Below are positions 16,439 to 24,768 of a DNA stretch of 64,000 nt, piece by piece. Position 1 is the first letter of the stretch. The number at the start of each line of letters is the position of its first letter. Position numbers and translations under genes: made by a program. The stretch spans positions 744,001-808,000 of the forward strand of contig NZ_SPSB01000002.1 of the NCBI RefSeq assembly GCF_004571135.1. Direction: 5' to 3'. The notes below the pieces were generated by a model. It did no database searches and was not told where the DNA came from. It saw only the letters and a program-made list of their open reading frames with translations. Origin of the DNA: Algoriphagus kandeliae. GTDB lineage: Bacteria; Bacteroidota; Bacteroidia; Cytophagales; Cyclobacteriaceae.

Positions 16439-17509
16439 ATGGGAATAAAAAAATGGGCTTGGGCACTGTTAGGAGTAGCTTCCCTAGGATTTCGTTGGGT
16501 AGCATCTAATTCTCCTGAATGGACTGAGCACTATTATTCTCGAGGATTATTTTTATTCATTCGACAAGCATTTGATATGACGCTGGGGAACTTACCTTTT
16601 CCCAGCGTCTTTTTATTTATCCTTTTTATTGGGACTTTATTCCTGTTTTTAATCCGAAAATTAAGCCGGTCCCCAAAGGGAAAGAAGAGATGGATTTTTG
16701 CCTTTCGCTCACTTCTTAACTTTTCTGGTGCTTTGATTTTCTTTTTTTTGATTCTCTGGGGTTTCAATTATCAGCGAACATCCATCATTCAGCAATTAGG
16801 GCTTGAAGTAAAGCCTTTGAATTTGGAGCAGCTGGAAGAAGAAATTGAGGAGAGCCATCATCAATTAGTCAGCTTGCGGCAGCAAATAAAAGCTGATACT
16901 TCGGCGATAGAAGAAATCGTCGATTATAGAAGTTTGGAAAGTCAAGTAAGGAAAAACCTTTCTCAAAATCTAGCTTTGGTGAAGCTTGAATATCACGGGA
17001 ATCCCCGAACTCGGATGTTTCCACCCCCAGGCTTTATGCGAAAAATGGGAATTCTAGGAATTTATTTTCCTTACACAGGTGAGAGCTACATCGATCCAAC
17101 CTTGCACCCCCTTGAGCAACCGTTTACAATTGCTCATGAAATGGCTCATAGTTTTGGGGTCACAGATGAAGGAGAGGCGAATTTTGTAGCTTGGGTTGTT
17201 GGTACGCGTTCTTCGGATCCTTTACTAAAGTACACAGCCTATTTGCGATTGTTCTTGTATCAGGTTCGGGATTATTATCGGATGGACCCTGATGGATATA
17301 GAGTTTGGTTAGAAAAATTAGATCGAGGGGTACTTCAGGATATTCGCTCTATTCAAGATAGAAATGCGAAATACCCTCCTTTTTCCATCGAATTGAGCAG
17401 AAAAACCAATGATTTATTCTTAAAATCTCAAGGTGTCAAAGCCGGGGTTTTGAGCTATCAACAATTGCCAATGTTGGTATATGCTTGGAAACAAAAAGCC
17501 GGTAATTAA
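16439..17509 (+). CDS. DUF3810 family membrane protein with HExxH motif
   Basis: A 356-residue protein with two or three N-terminal membrane helices (about 5-20, 50-75 and 93-112) and a soluble domain carrying HEMAHSFGVTDEGEAN. This HExxH with a downstream Glu is a zincin-type metalloprotease signature. The family is known to me as DUF3810, without an established substrate. The region PPPGFMRKMGILGIYFPYTGE is also characteristic. Within the first 60 codons lies a perfect 9-bp GC-rich hairpin followed by T residues (16579-16615), resembling an intrinsic terminator. The gene ends in a 4-bp convergent overlap with the EamA gene. Confidence 0.86.
   Translation: MGIKKWAWALLGVASLGFRWVASNSPEWTEHYYSRGLFLFIRQAFDMTLGNLPFPSVFLFILFIGTLFLFLIRKLSRSPKGKKRWIFAFRSLLNFSGALIFFFLILWGFNYQRTSIIQQLGLEVKPLNLEQLEEEIEESHHQLVSLRQQIKADTSAIEEIVDYRSLESQVRKNLSQNLALVKLEYHGNPRTRMFPPPGFMRKMGILGIYFPYTGESYIDPTLHPLEQPFTIAHEMAHSFGVTDEGEANFVAWVVGTRSSDPLLKYTAYLRLFLYQVRDYYRMDPDGYRVWLEKLDRGVLQDIRSIQDRNAKYPPFSIELSRKTNDLFLKSQGVKAGVLSYQQLPMLVYAWKQKAGN
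16579..16615 (+). terminator. Terminator-like hairpin inside the DUF3810 coding region
   Basis: GACGCTGGG (16579-16587) and CCCAGCGTC (16601-16609) pair perfectly around a 13-nt loop, followed directly by TTTTTATTTAT. This has the form of an intrinsic terminator, but it lies in codons 47-59 of an intact reading frame. It may attenuate transcription when translation is poor, or may be coincidental. Confidence 0.45.
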
Positions 17510-18423
17510 TTACTCGGACGATTGACCTTTTTACGATTTCCGATCCATACTCCCAAAATCACGGCTGCAAATCCTAAATAGTGTCCTAAAAGCAAAACTT
17601 CTCCATCCCAAACTCCCCAAAGGATAGCTACGATTGGAATCAGGTAGGTAACGGAACTGGCAAAGACTGGACTAGCGGTTTTGACCATCATATTGAAAAG
17701 AATCAATGCCAAGGCGGTTCCTACAATTCCTAAAATTGCCACATAACCTAGGGCCCGCCATGCACCATCGACTGAGGAGAGTTTGTAGGCGAATTGGGTT
17801 CCAGCCATTAAATAGATTAGAGCAACAGGTAATACTAGGAGGAGGGAAATAGCAGTAATTTCTACAGGACGAAGGGTGACGAATCGATATTTGATCAAAT
17901 TGAGGTTAAACCCATAACAGGTACAGGCTAGGATCACAAAAAAAGCATAAGCATTTATTTCGCTAAAGGCCCCAAAGCCATTTCCTTCTTTTACAAGAAC
18001 CAATACCGTCACACCTAGAAATGCGATGGCTAAGCCAAGGGCATTCTGTCGGGTGATTTTGGATTTAAAAAAGATGGCTCCTACCAACACGACAAATAAG
18101 GGGGTCAATGCATTCAAAACTCCAGTCAAAGAACTGCTGAGTTGAGTTTGGGCTTTTGCAAAAAGAAAGGCAGGAATAAAACTTCCCACTAACCCTACCA
18201 AAATCAGATTTTGTATTTGTGTGCTTGTCAAACGTCGCACTCCAGGAAGAGAAATTGGCAATAAAAAACTAGCAGCAGCTACAATTCGAAATGCTCCCAA
18301 TTCACCCGGAGAGAAAACTTCTAAGCCTCTTTTGATCAAAATAAAAGAGCTTCCCCAAACCAAAGCCAAAACGATGAGGAATCCCCAATTTTTCAATGTG
18401 TTTTCAGAAGAGTGATCGGACAT
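17506..18423 (-). CDS. EamA family (drug/metabolite) transporter
   Basis: A 305-residue inner-membrane protein with about ten hydrophobic helices arranged as two EamA repeats of five. The first repeat has ALVWGSSFILIKRGLE near the N-terminus and LGAFRIVAAASFLLP, the second YGFNLNLIKYR and SVTYLIPIVAILWGVWDGE. Proteins of this superfamily export amino acids, purines or other metabolites; the substrate cannot be told here. The N-terminus (MSDHSSENTLKNW) is short and cytoplasmic. It is convergent with DUF3810 (4-bp overlap). Confidence 0.9.
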   Translation of the reverse strand: MSDHSSENTLKNWGFLIVLALVWGSSFILIKRGLEVFSPGELGAFRIVAAASFLLPISLPGVRRLTSTQIQNLILVGLVGSFIPAFLFAKAQTQLSSSLTGVLNALTPLFVVLVGAIFFKSKITRQNALGLAIAFLGVTVLVLVKEGNGFGAFSEINAYAFFVILACTCYGFNLNLIKYRFVTLRPVEITAISLLLVLPVALIYLMAGTQFAYKLSSVDGAWRALGYVAILGIVGTALALILFNMMVKTASPVFASSVTYLIPIVAILWGVWDGEVLLLGHYLGFAAVILGVWIGNRKKVNRPSN

Positions 18424-18516
18424 GGATAGGATGATCTATTCTACCGCAAAAGAAGCAATTCCATTCCGGAATTGTTTGTGAAAATTACAAGATTGGGATA
18501 AATGGGCTGAAAATTC

Positions 18517-19506
18517 TTAGAAAACGTAATCAGCGTAAACCTCGCCTACCTTATCTAGAATTTCACAAACCTCCTCATAGCTTTCCGCAGTCACCATTTC
18601 AGTTCTGTAGCTTTTGAAGTTGGGCATTCCTCGGAAATAATTAGTGTAATGTCTGCGCATTTCAAGGATTCCAAGTTTTTCCCCTTTCCATTTAACAGAG
18701 AAATCCAGGTGTTTTTTAGCCACATTGAGGCGTTCTGCTAAATCTGGCTGAGGTAATTTTTCACCGGTTTGTAGGTAATGCTTGATTTCATTAAAAATCC
18801 ATGGGTATCCAATGGATGCTCGCCCTATCATCATTCCATCCACATTGTATTTGGCTTTGTATTCAGCCGCTTTTTCCGGAGAATCAATATCCCCATTTCC
18901 AAAAACCGGAATACTCAGACGAGGATTGTCTTTCACCTGATTCAGATAGGTCCAATCAGCCTCTCCCTTATACATTTGCTGACGGGTACGTGCATGAATT
19001 GAAATAGCTTGGATCCCTACATCTTGTAGTCGCTCAGCCACTTCGACGATTCTGATTGTTTCATGATTCCAGCCAAGTCGAGTCTTCACGGTCACTGGAA
19101 TTTTAACCGCCTTGACAATTTCAGCCGTCATGGATACCATTTTGTCGATATCTAGAAGAATTCCCGCTCCCGCACCTTTACAGGCTACTTTATGCACTGG
19201 ACAGCCGTAGTTGATATCTAAAATATCCGGACCTGCTGCTTCTGCAATTGCTGCGGCTTCCCGCATGGACTCGATTTCATTTCCGAAAATCTGTATTCCG
19301 ATAGGACGTTCGTACTCAAAAATATCGAGTTTTTGGACGCTTTTTGCGGCATCCCGGATGAGTCCTTCTGAACTGATAAACTCCGTATACATTAAATCAG
19401 CGCCGTTTTCCTTGCAAACTGCACGGAATGGGGGATCGCTGACATCTTCCATGGGTGCCAGTAACAAAGGGAATTCTCCCAGCTCCAACTTTCCTATCTT
19501 TACCAC
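18517..19506 (-). CDS. dusB: tRNA-dihydrouridine synthase (DusB-like)
   Basis: This FMN enzyme reduces specific uridines in tRNA to dihydrouridine with NADPH. The 329-residue protein shows the TIM-barrel start LAPMEDVSDPPFRAVCKENG, the substrate site NYGCPVHKVACKGAGAG with the catalytic Cys, VTVKTRLGW, HARTRQQMYKGEADW, and the FMN phosphate-binding VFGNGDID/GMMIGRASIG. A C-terminal helical tRNA-binding domain follows (about 245-329). It could be called DusB by family resemblance, but the position modified is not proven. It is divergent from the CPBP protease gene, with 37 bp between starts. Confidence 0.93.
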   Translation of the reverse strand: MVKIGKLELGEFPLLLAPMEDVSDPPFRAVCKENGADLMYTEFISSEGLIRDAAKSVQKLDIFEYERPIGIQIFGNEIESMREAAAIAEAAGPDILDINYGCPVHKVACKGAGAGILLDIDKMVSMTAEIVKAVKIPVTVKTRLGWNHETIRIVEVAERLQDVGIQAISIHARTRQQMYKGEADWTYLNQVKDNPRLSIPVFGNGDIDSPEKAAEYKAKYNVDGMMIGRASIGYPWIFNEIKHYLQTGEKLPQPDLAERLNVAKKHLDFSVKWKGEKLGILEMRRHYTNYFRGMPNFKSYRTEMVTAESYEEVCEILDKVGEVYADYVF

Positions 19507-19543
19507 TGCTTATTCTAAATTTGGCGTAAATTTACGGCCAATT

Positions 19544-20497
19544 ATGGAGATTTACGAAACTCAGCGAGAAATCGCACAGCGGAAAAGCTGGCTTTTGTCC
19601 CTGGTAGTCATTGTTTTAGTGTCATTTGGCGTGCTGATTGTCCTTCAGGGAATCGCATTGGGCCTTGTTCCTTTTCTTTTTGGAATTGGTCTAGAGGACA
19701 TTGTGGCCCTCTTATCTGGTGATTTTTCAGTTCCGAATGGTCGGATGGCCTTATATTTTGTCCAAGGCTTAGGCTCCGGGATAGGATTTATGGTAGCCGG
19801 CTACATCATTTCCAGTTGGATTGACAAAGCTAACTTGAGATGGGATATTCAATTGAGTAGAACTCAAGGAAAGAAAATTCTTATCACTGTCTTTTTGACT
19901 TTTGGGGCAATGTTGTTCAATGCCCTGTTAGTGTATTTAAATGCTCAAATGGAGCTACCGGAGGCACTTTCAGGATTGGAAAGTTGGATGAAGGAAATGG
20001 AAAAAGACTTAATGGAAATGACCATGTTCCTGACCGATTTCCAGAATATAAAAGAGTTATTGATGGGAATTCTGGTTATTGGGGTATTTGCGGGGTTGGG
20101 AGAGGAGCTATTCTTCAGAGGAGTTCTTCAGCCAAAAATGCATTTATATACAGGTTCTTACCATTGGGGAATTTGGTTGACAGCAGCGATTTTTTCAGCT
20201 ATTCACATGCAGTTCTATGGATTTTTACCACGCTTGTTTTTAGGAGCTTTGTTTGGTTACCTCTATGTTTATTCAGGAAGCTTGGTATATCCCATTTTGG
20301 CTCATATCTTCAATAATTCCTTTACTGTATTATTAGTATATGCTTCTGCTCAGGGATGGATTGAGTTTGATTTGGAGTCTACAGATACCGTTTCTTATCC
20401 AGCAGCCCTTTTAGGACTATTGGTTCTTTCGGCAGGATTCTATTATTTTAAAAAAACGAAGCCCTCCGAACATGAAGGATTGGATCAAAGTATTTGA
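19544..20497 (+). CDS. CPBP family intramembrane metalloprotease
   Basis: A 317-residue membrane protein with about eight helices and the CPBP (ABI/CAAX protease) motifs: GLGEELFFRGVLQPKM (motif 1, the EExxxR signature), then an FSAIHMQFYGFLPRLFLG stretch (motif 2 His), and HIFNNS (motif 3). Bacterial members cleave within membranes or process peptides; the substrate is not known. The start at 19544 (MEIYETQREIAQ) is chosen because further upstream the frame runs antisense to dusB. The 3' end overlaps the DUF2007 gene by 26 bp, so the two are probably translated together. Confidence 0.9.
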   Translation: MEIYETQREIAQRKSWLLSLVVIVLVSFGVLIVLQGIALGLVPFLFGIGLEDIVALLSGDFSVPNGRMALYFVQGLGSGIGFMVAGYIISSWIDKANLRWDIQLSRTQGKKILITVFLTFGAMLFNALLVYLNAQMELPEALSGLESWMKEMEKDLMEMTMFLTDFQNIKELLMGILVIGVFAGLGEELFFRGVLQPKMHLYTGSYHWGIWLTAAIFSAIHMQFYGFLPRLFLGALFGYLYVYSGSLVYPILAHIFNNSFTVLLVYASAQGWIEFDLESTDTVSYPAALLGLLVLSAGFYYFKKTKPSEHEGLDQSI

Positions 20498-20678
20498 AAC
20501 ACCTCAGCAAATCCGAGCTGAAATCGTCAAAGGAGTTTTGGAAGAAAATGAAATTCCAGCGGTGGTCTTGAATAAAAAAGAAACGGTCTATCAAGTGTTT
20601 GGTCTATATGAAGTTCATGTAAACCGTGCGGATGCTTTGAGAGCCACTACCCTGATCAATAATGAGATCTCGTTTTAA
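20472..20678 (+). CDS. DUF2007 family small protein
   Basis: A 68-residue soluble protein beginning MKDWIKVFETPQQIRAEIVKG, with alternating helix and strand and VLEENEIPAVVLNK in the middle. This matches the short putative signal-transducing DUF2007 domain (ACT-like fold), which has no confirmed function. The start overlaps the CPBP gene by 26 bp and the end overlaps cdsA by 17 bp, so three reading frames interlock in under 210 bp. This arrangement strongly suggests a real, translationally coupled gene despite its size. Confidence 0.85.
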   Translation: MKDWIKVFETPQQIRAEIVKGVLEENEIPAVVLNKKETVYQVFGLYEVHVNRADALRATTLINNEISF

Positions 20679-21501
20679 TATCAACAATTACAGCAATCTT
20701 GGCCAGCGAGCCATTACAGCCGTTGTGGGAGCTGCAATTGTTATTTCTTCGATCATATATTCAGATTGGACCTATTTTTTGGTGTTTGCCTGCATTTTGG
20801 GCTTTTCTCAAATGGAATTCTACAAATTGTGCGGATTGGACGGGATGTTGCCTTTGAAGAGTTTTGGGACATTTTTAGGACTCTTGATTTTCACACTAAC
20901 CTTCATGATTGAGAAGGAACAATTGCCCAATGAGTATCTCTATCTGATTTTTCCGATCATCTCCTTGACTTTCTTTATCAAGCTGTACAAAAAGACGGAT
21001 AAAAAGCCATTTACAGGTGTTGCATTTACCTATTTAGGTATTTTTTATGTCGCAGTACCTTTCTCCTTGTTGAATTTGGCGGTGTTTTCAGTGGATAAAG
21101 TGTATCACTTTGAAATCATTCTTGGCTGTTTGCTGATTCTTTGGGCCAGTGACACAGGAGCTTATTTTGCCGGGACCAAATTTGGAAAAACGAAGTTATT
21201 TGAGCGGGTTTCTCCCAAAAAATCTTGGGAGGGATTTCTTGGTGGAGCATTCTCCGCCATTGCAGTTGCATTTTTATTGGCCCGATATTTTCAGTCTATT
21301 CAAGACTGGAAGTGGTTGGTGATTTCCGGAATTATCATCATTGCCGGGACTTATGGAGATCTCATTGAGTCCTTGTTTAAGCGGTCAATTGAGATCAAGG
21401 ATTCAGGTCATGGTTTGCCTGGACATGGAGGTTTTATGGATCGGTTTGACGGTTTGCTTTTGTCGGCCCCCTTTATTACTGCTTTTTTGAAAATCTTCTG
21501 A
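20662..21501 (+). CDS. cdsA: Phosphatidate cytidylyltransferase
   Basis: CdsA makes CDP-diacylglycerol from phosphatidate and CTP in the inner membrane, feeding all phospholipid synthesis. The 279-residue protein has about seven or eight hydrophobic helices. It has the family signature SDTGAYFAGTKFGKTKLFER with SPKKSWEGFLGG (about 165-200) and a C-terminal GDLIESLFKRSIEIKDSG followed by PGHGGFMDRFD, including the conserved acidic residues. It overlaps the DUF2007 gene by 17 bp and probably forms an operon with it. The pathway enzyme Psd lies downstream, beyond gdh. Confidence 0.95.
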   Translation: MRSRFNINNYSNLGQRAITAVVGAAIVISSIIYSDWTYFLVFACILGFSQMEFYKLCGLDGMLPLKSFGTFLGLLIFTLTFMIEKEQLPNEYLYLIFPIISLTFFIKLYKKTDKKPFTGVAFTYLGIFYVAVPFSLLNLAVFSVDKVYHFEIILGCLLILWASDTGAYFAGTKFGKTKLFERVSPKKSWEGFLGGAFSAIAVAFLLARYFQSIQDWKWLVISGIIIIAGTYGDLIESLFKRSIEIKDSGHGLPGHGGFMDRFDGLLLSAPFITAFLKIF

Positions 21502-21573
21502 TTGTTCGGAAGGGCTAATCTGAAAAACTACGTAATATTGTATTGCATTTCACTACTCTAATTTAAACCCAAT

Positions 21574-22851
21574 ATGGCTTACATTGAACCGGCTCCAATT
21601 AAGGATAGAGAGAATCCTTTGGAGTCAATGATGGAAAGATTCAACATCGCGGCAGAGAAACTTGGTCTTTCCGATGAAGTTTACAATGTCTTAAAAAATC
21701 CCGCTCGTCAAGTAATCGTTTCCTTGCCCATCACGATGGACAATGGGAAAATTCAGGTTTTCGAGGGAATCCGTGTGGTTCACTCCAATATCCTGGGTCC
21801 TGCAAAAGGGGGAATCCGATTTGCTCCAGATGTGCATTTGGATGAAGTGAAGGCACTTGCTGCTTGGATGACCTGGAAGTGTGCGGTAGTGGATATTCCC
21901 TATGGAGGTGGTAAAGGAGGAGTTCGTTGCAACCCTAGAGAAATGTCCAAAGGTGAAATTGAACGCTTGATGCGTGCCTACACCATGGCTATGATTGATG
22001 TTTTTGGTCCGGATAAGGATATTCCTGCTCCCGATATGGGTACTGGACCGAGAGAAATGGCCTGGTTGATGGACGAATATTCCAAAGCTCATGGAATGAC
22101 CGTAAACTCGGTAGTTACTGGTAAACCTCTTGTTTTGGGAGGTTCATTGGGTCGAACTGAAGCGACAGGACGAGGAGTAATGGTGTCTGCATTGGCAGCT
22201 ATGCAAAAACTGAAAATTAATCCTTTCCAAGCCACTTGTGCAGTGCAAGGATTTGGAAACGTAGGATCTTGGGCTGCTCGGTTATTGGAGGAAAGAGGCT
22301 TAAAAGTCGTTGCAATTTCTGATCATACTGGTGCATTCTATGACGAAAAAGGAATTGATATTGTGAAAGCTATCGAATTCCGAGATGCAAATGGAGGTCA
22401 TTTGGAAGGATTCAAAGGTGGTGACAAAATGGAAGACCCAATGGATCTATTGACCTTGGATGTGGATGTGTTAGTGCCGGCTGCGGTGGAGGATGTGATC
22501 ACAGCTAAAAACGTGGATCAAATTAAGGCAAAATTGATCGTAGAGGGTGCTAATGGACCTACTTCTGCTAAGGCAGATGCGATCATCAACGAAAAAGGAA
22601 TCATGGCTGTGCCTGATATCTTAGCAAATGCTGGTGGGGTTACTGTTTCCTACTTCGAGTGGGTTCAAAACCGATTAGGTTATAAATGGACTGCTGACCG
22701 TGTGAACAGACGTTCCGATCGGATCATGAAGGATGCGTTTGAACATGTATATGAAGCTTCCAAAAAATATGATGTTCCTATGCGGATTGCAGCTTACATT
22801 GTGGCAATCGATAAAGTAGCAAAGACATATACATTCCGAGGAGGATACTAA
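21574..22851 (+). CDS. Glu/Leu/Phe/Val dehydrogenase (glutamate dehydrogenase type)
   Basis: A 425-residue NAD(P)-dependent amino acid dehydrogenase, most like glutamate dehydrogenase, interconverting glutamate and 2-oxoglutarate plus ammonia. The N-terminal dimerisation and substrate domain has GPAKGGIRFAPDVH and the catalytic Lys region PYGGGKGGV near residue 115. The Rossmann domain follows with AVQGFGNVGSWAA (about 225) and IVEGANGPTS near 325. Its length matches NAD-linked GDHs of about 420 residues. The coenzyme preference cannot be settled by eye. A perfect GC-rich terminator follows. Confidence 0.92.
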   Translation: MAYIEPAPIKDRENPLESMMERFNIAAEKLGLSDEVYNVLKNPARQVIVSLPITMDNGKIQVFEGIRVVHSNILGPAKGGIRFAPDVHLDEVKALAAWMTWKCAVVDIPYGGGKGGVRCNPREMSKGEIERLMRAYTMAMIDVFGPDKDIPAPDMGTGPREMAWLMDEYSKAHGMTVNSVVTGKPLVLGGSLGRTEATGRGVMVSALAAMQKLKINPFQATCAVQGFGNVGSWAARLLEERGLKVVAISDHTGAFYDEKGIDIVKAIEFRDANGGHLEGFKGGDKMEDPMDLLTLDVDVLVPAAVEDVITAKNVDQIKAKLIVEGANGPTSAKADAIINEKGIMAVPDILANAGGVTVSYFEWVQNRLGYKWTADRVNRRSDRIMKDAFEHVYEASKKYDVPMRIAAYIVAIDKVAKTYTFRGGY

Positions 22852-22886
22852 AAACTCCAAGTATATTCAGAATCATGTATCTTTAC

Positions 22887-22910
22887 GGCGCAGGTTTTCC
22901 TGCGCCTTTT
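22887..22910 (+). terminator. Intrinsic terminator after the glutamate dehydrogenase gene
   Basis: GGCGCAGG (22887-22894) pairs perfectly with CCTGCGCC (22899-22906) across a TTTT loop and is followed by TTTTATTTT. The form is classical, and it ends 13 bp before the psd ATG. Confidence 0.9.
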
Positions 22911-22923
22911 ATTTTCAAAAGAT

Positions 22924-23586
22924 ATGACCATACACCGAGAAGGACGCGTACTCTTGTTTTGGCTGATGATCATTTTGGTTGCCGGCAATTACCTTCTGTA
23001 TTATTTCTTTCCTGATGCCAGGTTTTGGCTCAACGTAAGCATGTTGGGAAGTTTGATACTGTATTTGTTGATTTTACAGTTTTTTCGAAATCCCCTATTT
23101 ACCCTTCCTCAGGAAGAGGGTGTAGTTTATGCGCCAGCTGATGGTAAAGTGGTGGTGATAGAAGAGACTGAAGAGACCGAATATTTGAAAGAAAAGCGAA
23201 TCCAGGTTTCCATTTTCATGTCTCCTTTGAATGTTCATGTGAATCGCTCACCTATCAAAGGAGTGGTGGAGTTTTTTAAATATCACCCTGGAAAATACTT
23301 GGTGGCTTGGCATCCAAAATCCAGTATTGAAAATGAGCGGACTACGATGGTGGTTCGTGCAGAATCTGGGACAAAAATCTTGGTTCGCCAGATTGCTGGT
23401 GCTTTGGCAAGACGAATCAAATGGTATGTGAAGGAAGGTGATACGCTTCCTCAATGCGGAGAATTCGGCTTTATTAAGTTCGGATCTCGAGTGGATGTGT
23501 TTTTGCCACTTGGTACAGAAATTTTGGTTTCCTTGGACCAAAAAACCAAAGGAGGAAGAACACCAATCGCTAGACTTAAATCATAA
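22924..23586 (+). CDS. psd: Phosphatidylserine decarboxylase (short form)
   Basis: Psd makes phosphatidylethanolamine from phosphatidylserine, using a pyruvoyl group created by self-cleavage. The 220-residue protein begins with two hydrophobic segments (about 10-50), then VVYAPADGKVVVIEE, IQVSIFMSPLNVHVNRSP with the His-rich core, and near the C-terminus FIKFGSRVDVFLP. The Gly-Ser in this last motif is the expected cleavage site, leaving a small pyruvoyl subunit of about 30 residues. The short length is usual for bacterial archaetidylserine-decarboxylase-like Psd. It pairs functionally with cdsA. Confidence 0.93.
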   Translation: MTIHREGRVLLFWLMIILVAGNYLLYYFFPDARFWLNVSMLGSLILYLLILQFFRNPLFTLPQEEGVVYAPADGKVVVIEETEETEYLKEKRIQVSIFMSPLNVHVNRSPIKGVVEFFKYHPGKYLVAWHPKSSIENERTTMVVRAESGTKILVRQIAGALARRIKWYVKEGDTLPQCGEFGFIKFGSRVDVFLPLGTEILVSLDQKTKGGRTPIARLKS

Positions 23587-23614
23587 AAAAAGGCAGATTT
23601 TATTCTGCCTTTTT
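23585..23614. terminator. Bidirectional terminator between psd and mnmD
   Basis: AAAAAGGCAGA and TCTGCCTTTTT flank a 6-nt loop, with an A-run on one side and a T-run on the other, so the hairpin can stop transcription from both converging genes. Its right part overlaps the last codons of the minus-strand methyltransferase gene. Confidence 0.88.
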
Positions 23615-24289
23615 CCATGCTCTGGTCATTTCTTTTTTTCCTGGAGGTCCTGGAGGGGTCTCTACTTCCAATCCCAATTCTTTTAAGTCCCGCTTCAATT
23701 GTCCTTTTGCGCTGTAAGTGGTGAAAACTGCTCCCGGGCGCATGCTGTTTACTACTTTAGTCAGCATATCCTTTTCCCAAAGTTCCGGCTGCTTGCTTGG
23801 AGCAAATGCATCAAAAAACACCACATCCGTAGGGTAGAGTTGAGCTTCCTGCAAACTCACCTTGTCTTTTTTGAAATTAAAATATTCTGAAATAGGGCCT
23901 CCCTCATTCCATGGAGCATCATGCAGCGCTTCAAAATATTTATGATAATGCCAGATGGCATCGTTCTGATGGATGAAATTCAGTTGAGAATAAATTTCTT
24001 TTTCTAGGGGATAGGGCTCGATAGTATGGTATAGTACCGGAATTTGGTACTGTTCTGCCCATACTAAGGTCAGCCAAGCATTTAATCCAGTGCCAAAGCC
24101 TACTTCGAAGATGCGGATTGGATATTTTTTGGGATTCATGGCAACCCAAGAATCCAATCCATAAATCATGAAAACATGCAAAGATTCCCGATAGGCTCCG
24201 TGAAAGCTGTGGTAGGTTTCTTTTAGCTCTTCGTGATAGAGTGAATGGGAACCGTCTTCAGTTGTGATGATTTTTATATTTCCACTCAT
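23600..24289 (-). CDS. mnmD: tRNA 5-(methylaminomethyl)-2-thiouridine methyltransferase, MnmD type
   Basis: A 229-residue SAM-dependent methyltransferase of the MnmC N-terminal/MnmD (formerly DUF752) family, which completes the wobble uridine modification in certain tRNAs. Visible parts are DGSHSLYHEELKETYHSFHG at the N-terminus, the SAM loop FEVGFGTGLNAWLTL (about 60-75), and the DVVFFDAFAPSKQPELW region that holds the acidic catalytic motif. Unlike enterobacterial MnmC, no oxidase domain is attached. Its start overlaps the stop of ispF by 4 bp (ATGA on the minus strand), making it the last gene of an M16-ispF-mnmD operon. Confidence 0.88.
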   Translation of the reverse strand: MSGNIKIITTEDGSHSLYHEELKETYHSFHGAYRESLHVFMIYGLDSWVAMNPKKYPIRIFEVGFGTGLNAWLTLVWAEQYQIPVLYHTIEPYPLEKEIYSQLNFIHQNDAIWHYHKYFEALHDAPWNEGGPISEYFNFKKDKVSLQEAQLYPTDVVFFDAFAPSKQPELWEKDMLTKVVNSMRPGAVFTTYSAKGQLKRDLKELGLEVETPPGPPGKKEMTRAWKKAE

Positions 24290-24768
24290 ACTTCATAAAT
24301 CAAGGCCACACAATAAGCAGAAACTCCTTCTTCTCTTCCAACAAAACCTAGCCATTCAGTGGTAGTAGCTTTGATGGAAATATCTCCCTCGTCCACTGCC
24401 ATCACTTCGGAAAGGCAGGTTTTCATGGCTGGAATATGTGGGTTGATTTTAGGATTTTGAAGACAAATCGTCATATCTAAGTTGCCAATTTCAAATCCGG
24501 CTTCTCGAAGAAGTTTTAGCACTTCTTTAAGCAAAATCTTGCTATCTATTCCTTTGTATTTGGGGTCCTTGTCTGAAAAATGGTATCCAATATCCCGCAA
24601 ATTGGCTGCGCCAAGCAAGGCATCACAAATGACATGAATCAAAACATCCGCATCTGAATGGCCTACTGCACCTTTGGTGTGAGGGATTTTTATTCCTCCC
24701 AACCAGAAATCTTGTCCCTCCTTTAATTGGTGGACGTCATAGCCAAAACCTATTCGAAATTTGCTCAT
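24286..24768 (-). CDS. ispF: 2-C-methyl-D-erythritol 2,4-cyclodiphosphate synthase
   Basis: IspF is the fifth enzyme of the MEP isoprenoid pathway; it cyclises CDP-ME 2-phosphate to MEcPP and releases CMP. The 160-residue protein is typical. The zinc ligands lie in GYDVHQL near the N-terminus and in GHSDADVLIHVICDALLGA, followed by GDIGYHFSD-like NLRDIGYHFSD and a C-terminal TTTEWLGFVGREEG. It acts as a trimer in the cytoplasm. It overlaps the upstream M16 peptidase gene and the downstream mnmD gene by 4 bp each, so all three are likely to be translated together. Confidence 0.97.
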   Translation of the reverse strand: MSKFRIGFGYDVHQLKEGQDFWLGGIKIPHTKGAVGHSDADVLIHVICDALLGAANLRDIGYHFSDKDPKYKGIDSKILLKEVLKLLREAGFEIGNLDMTICLQNPKINPHIPAMKTCLSEVMAVDEGDISIKATTTEWLGFVGREEGVSAYCVALIYEV

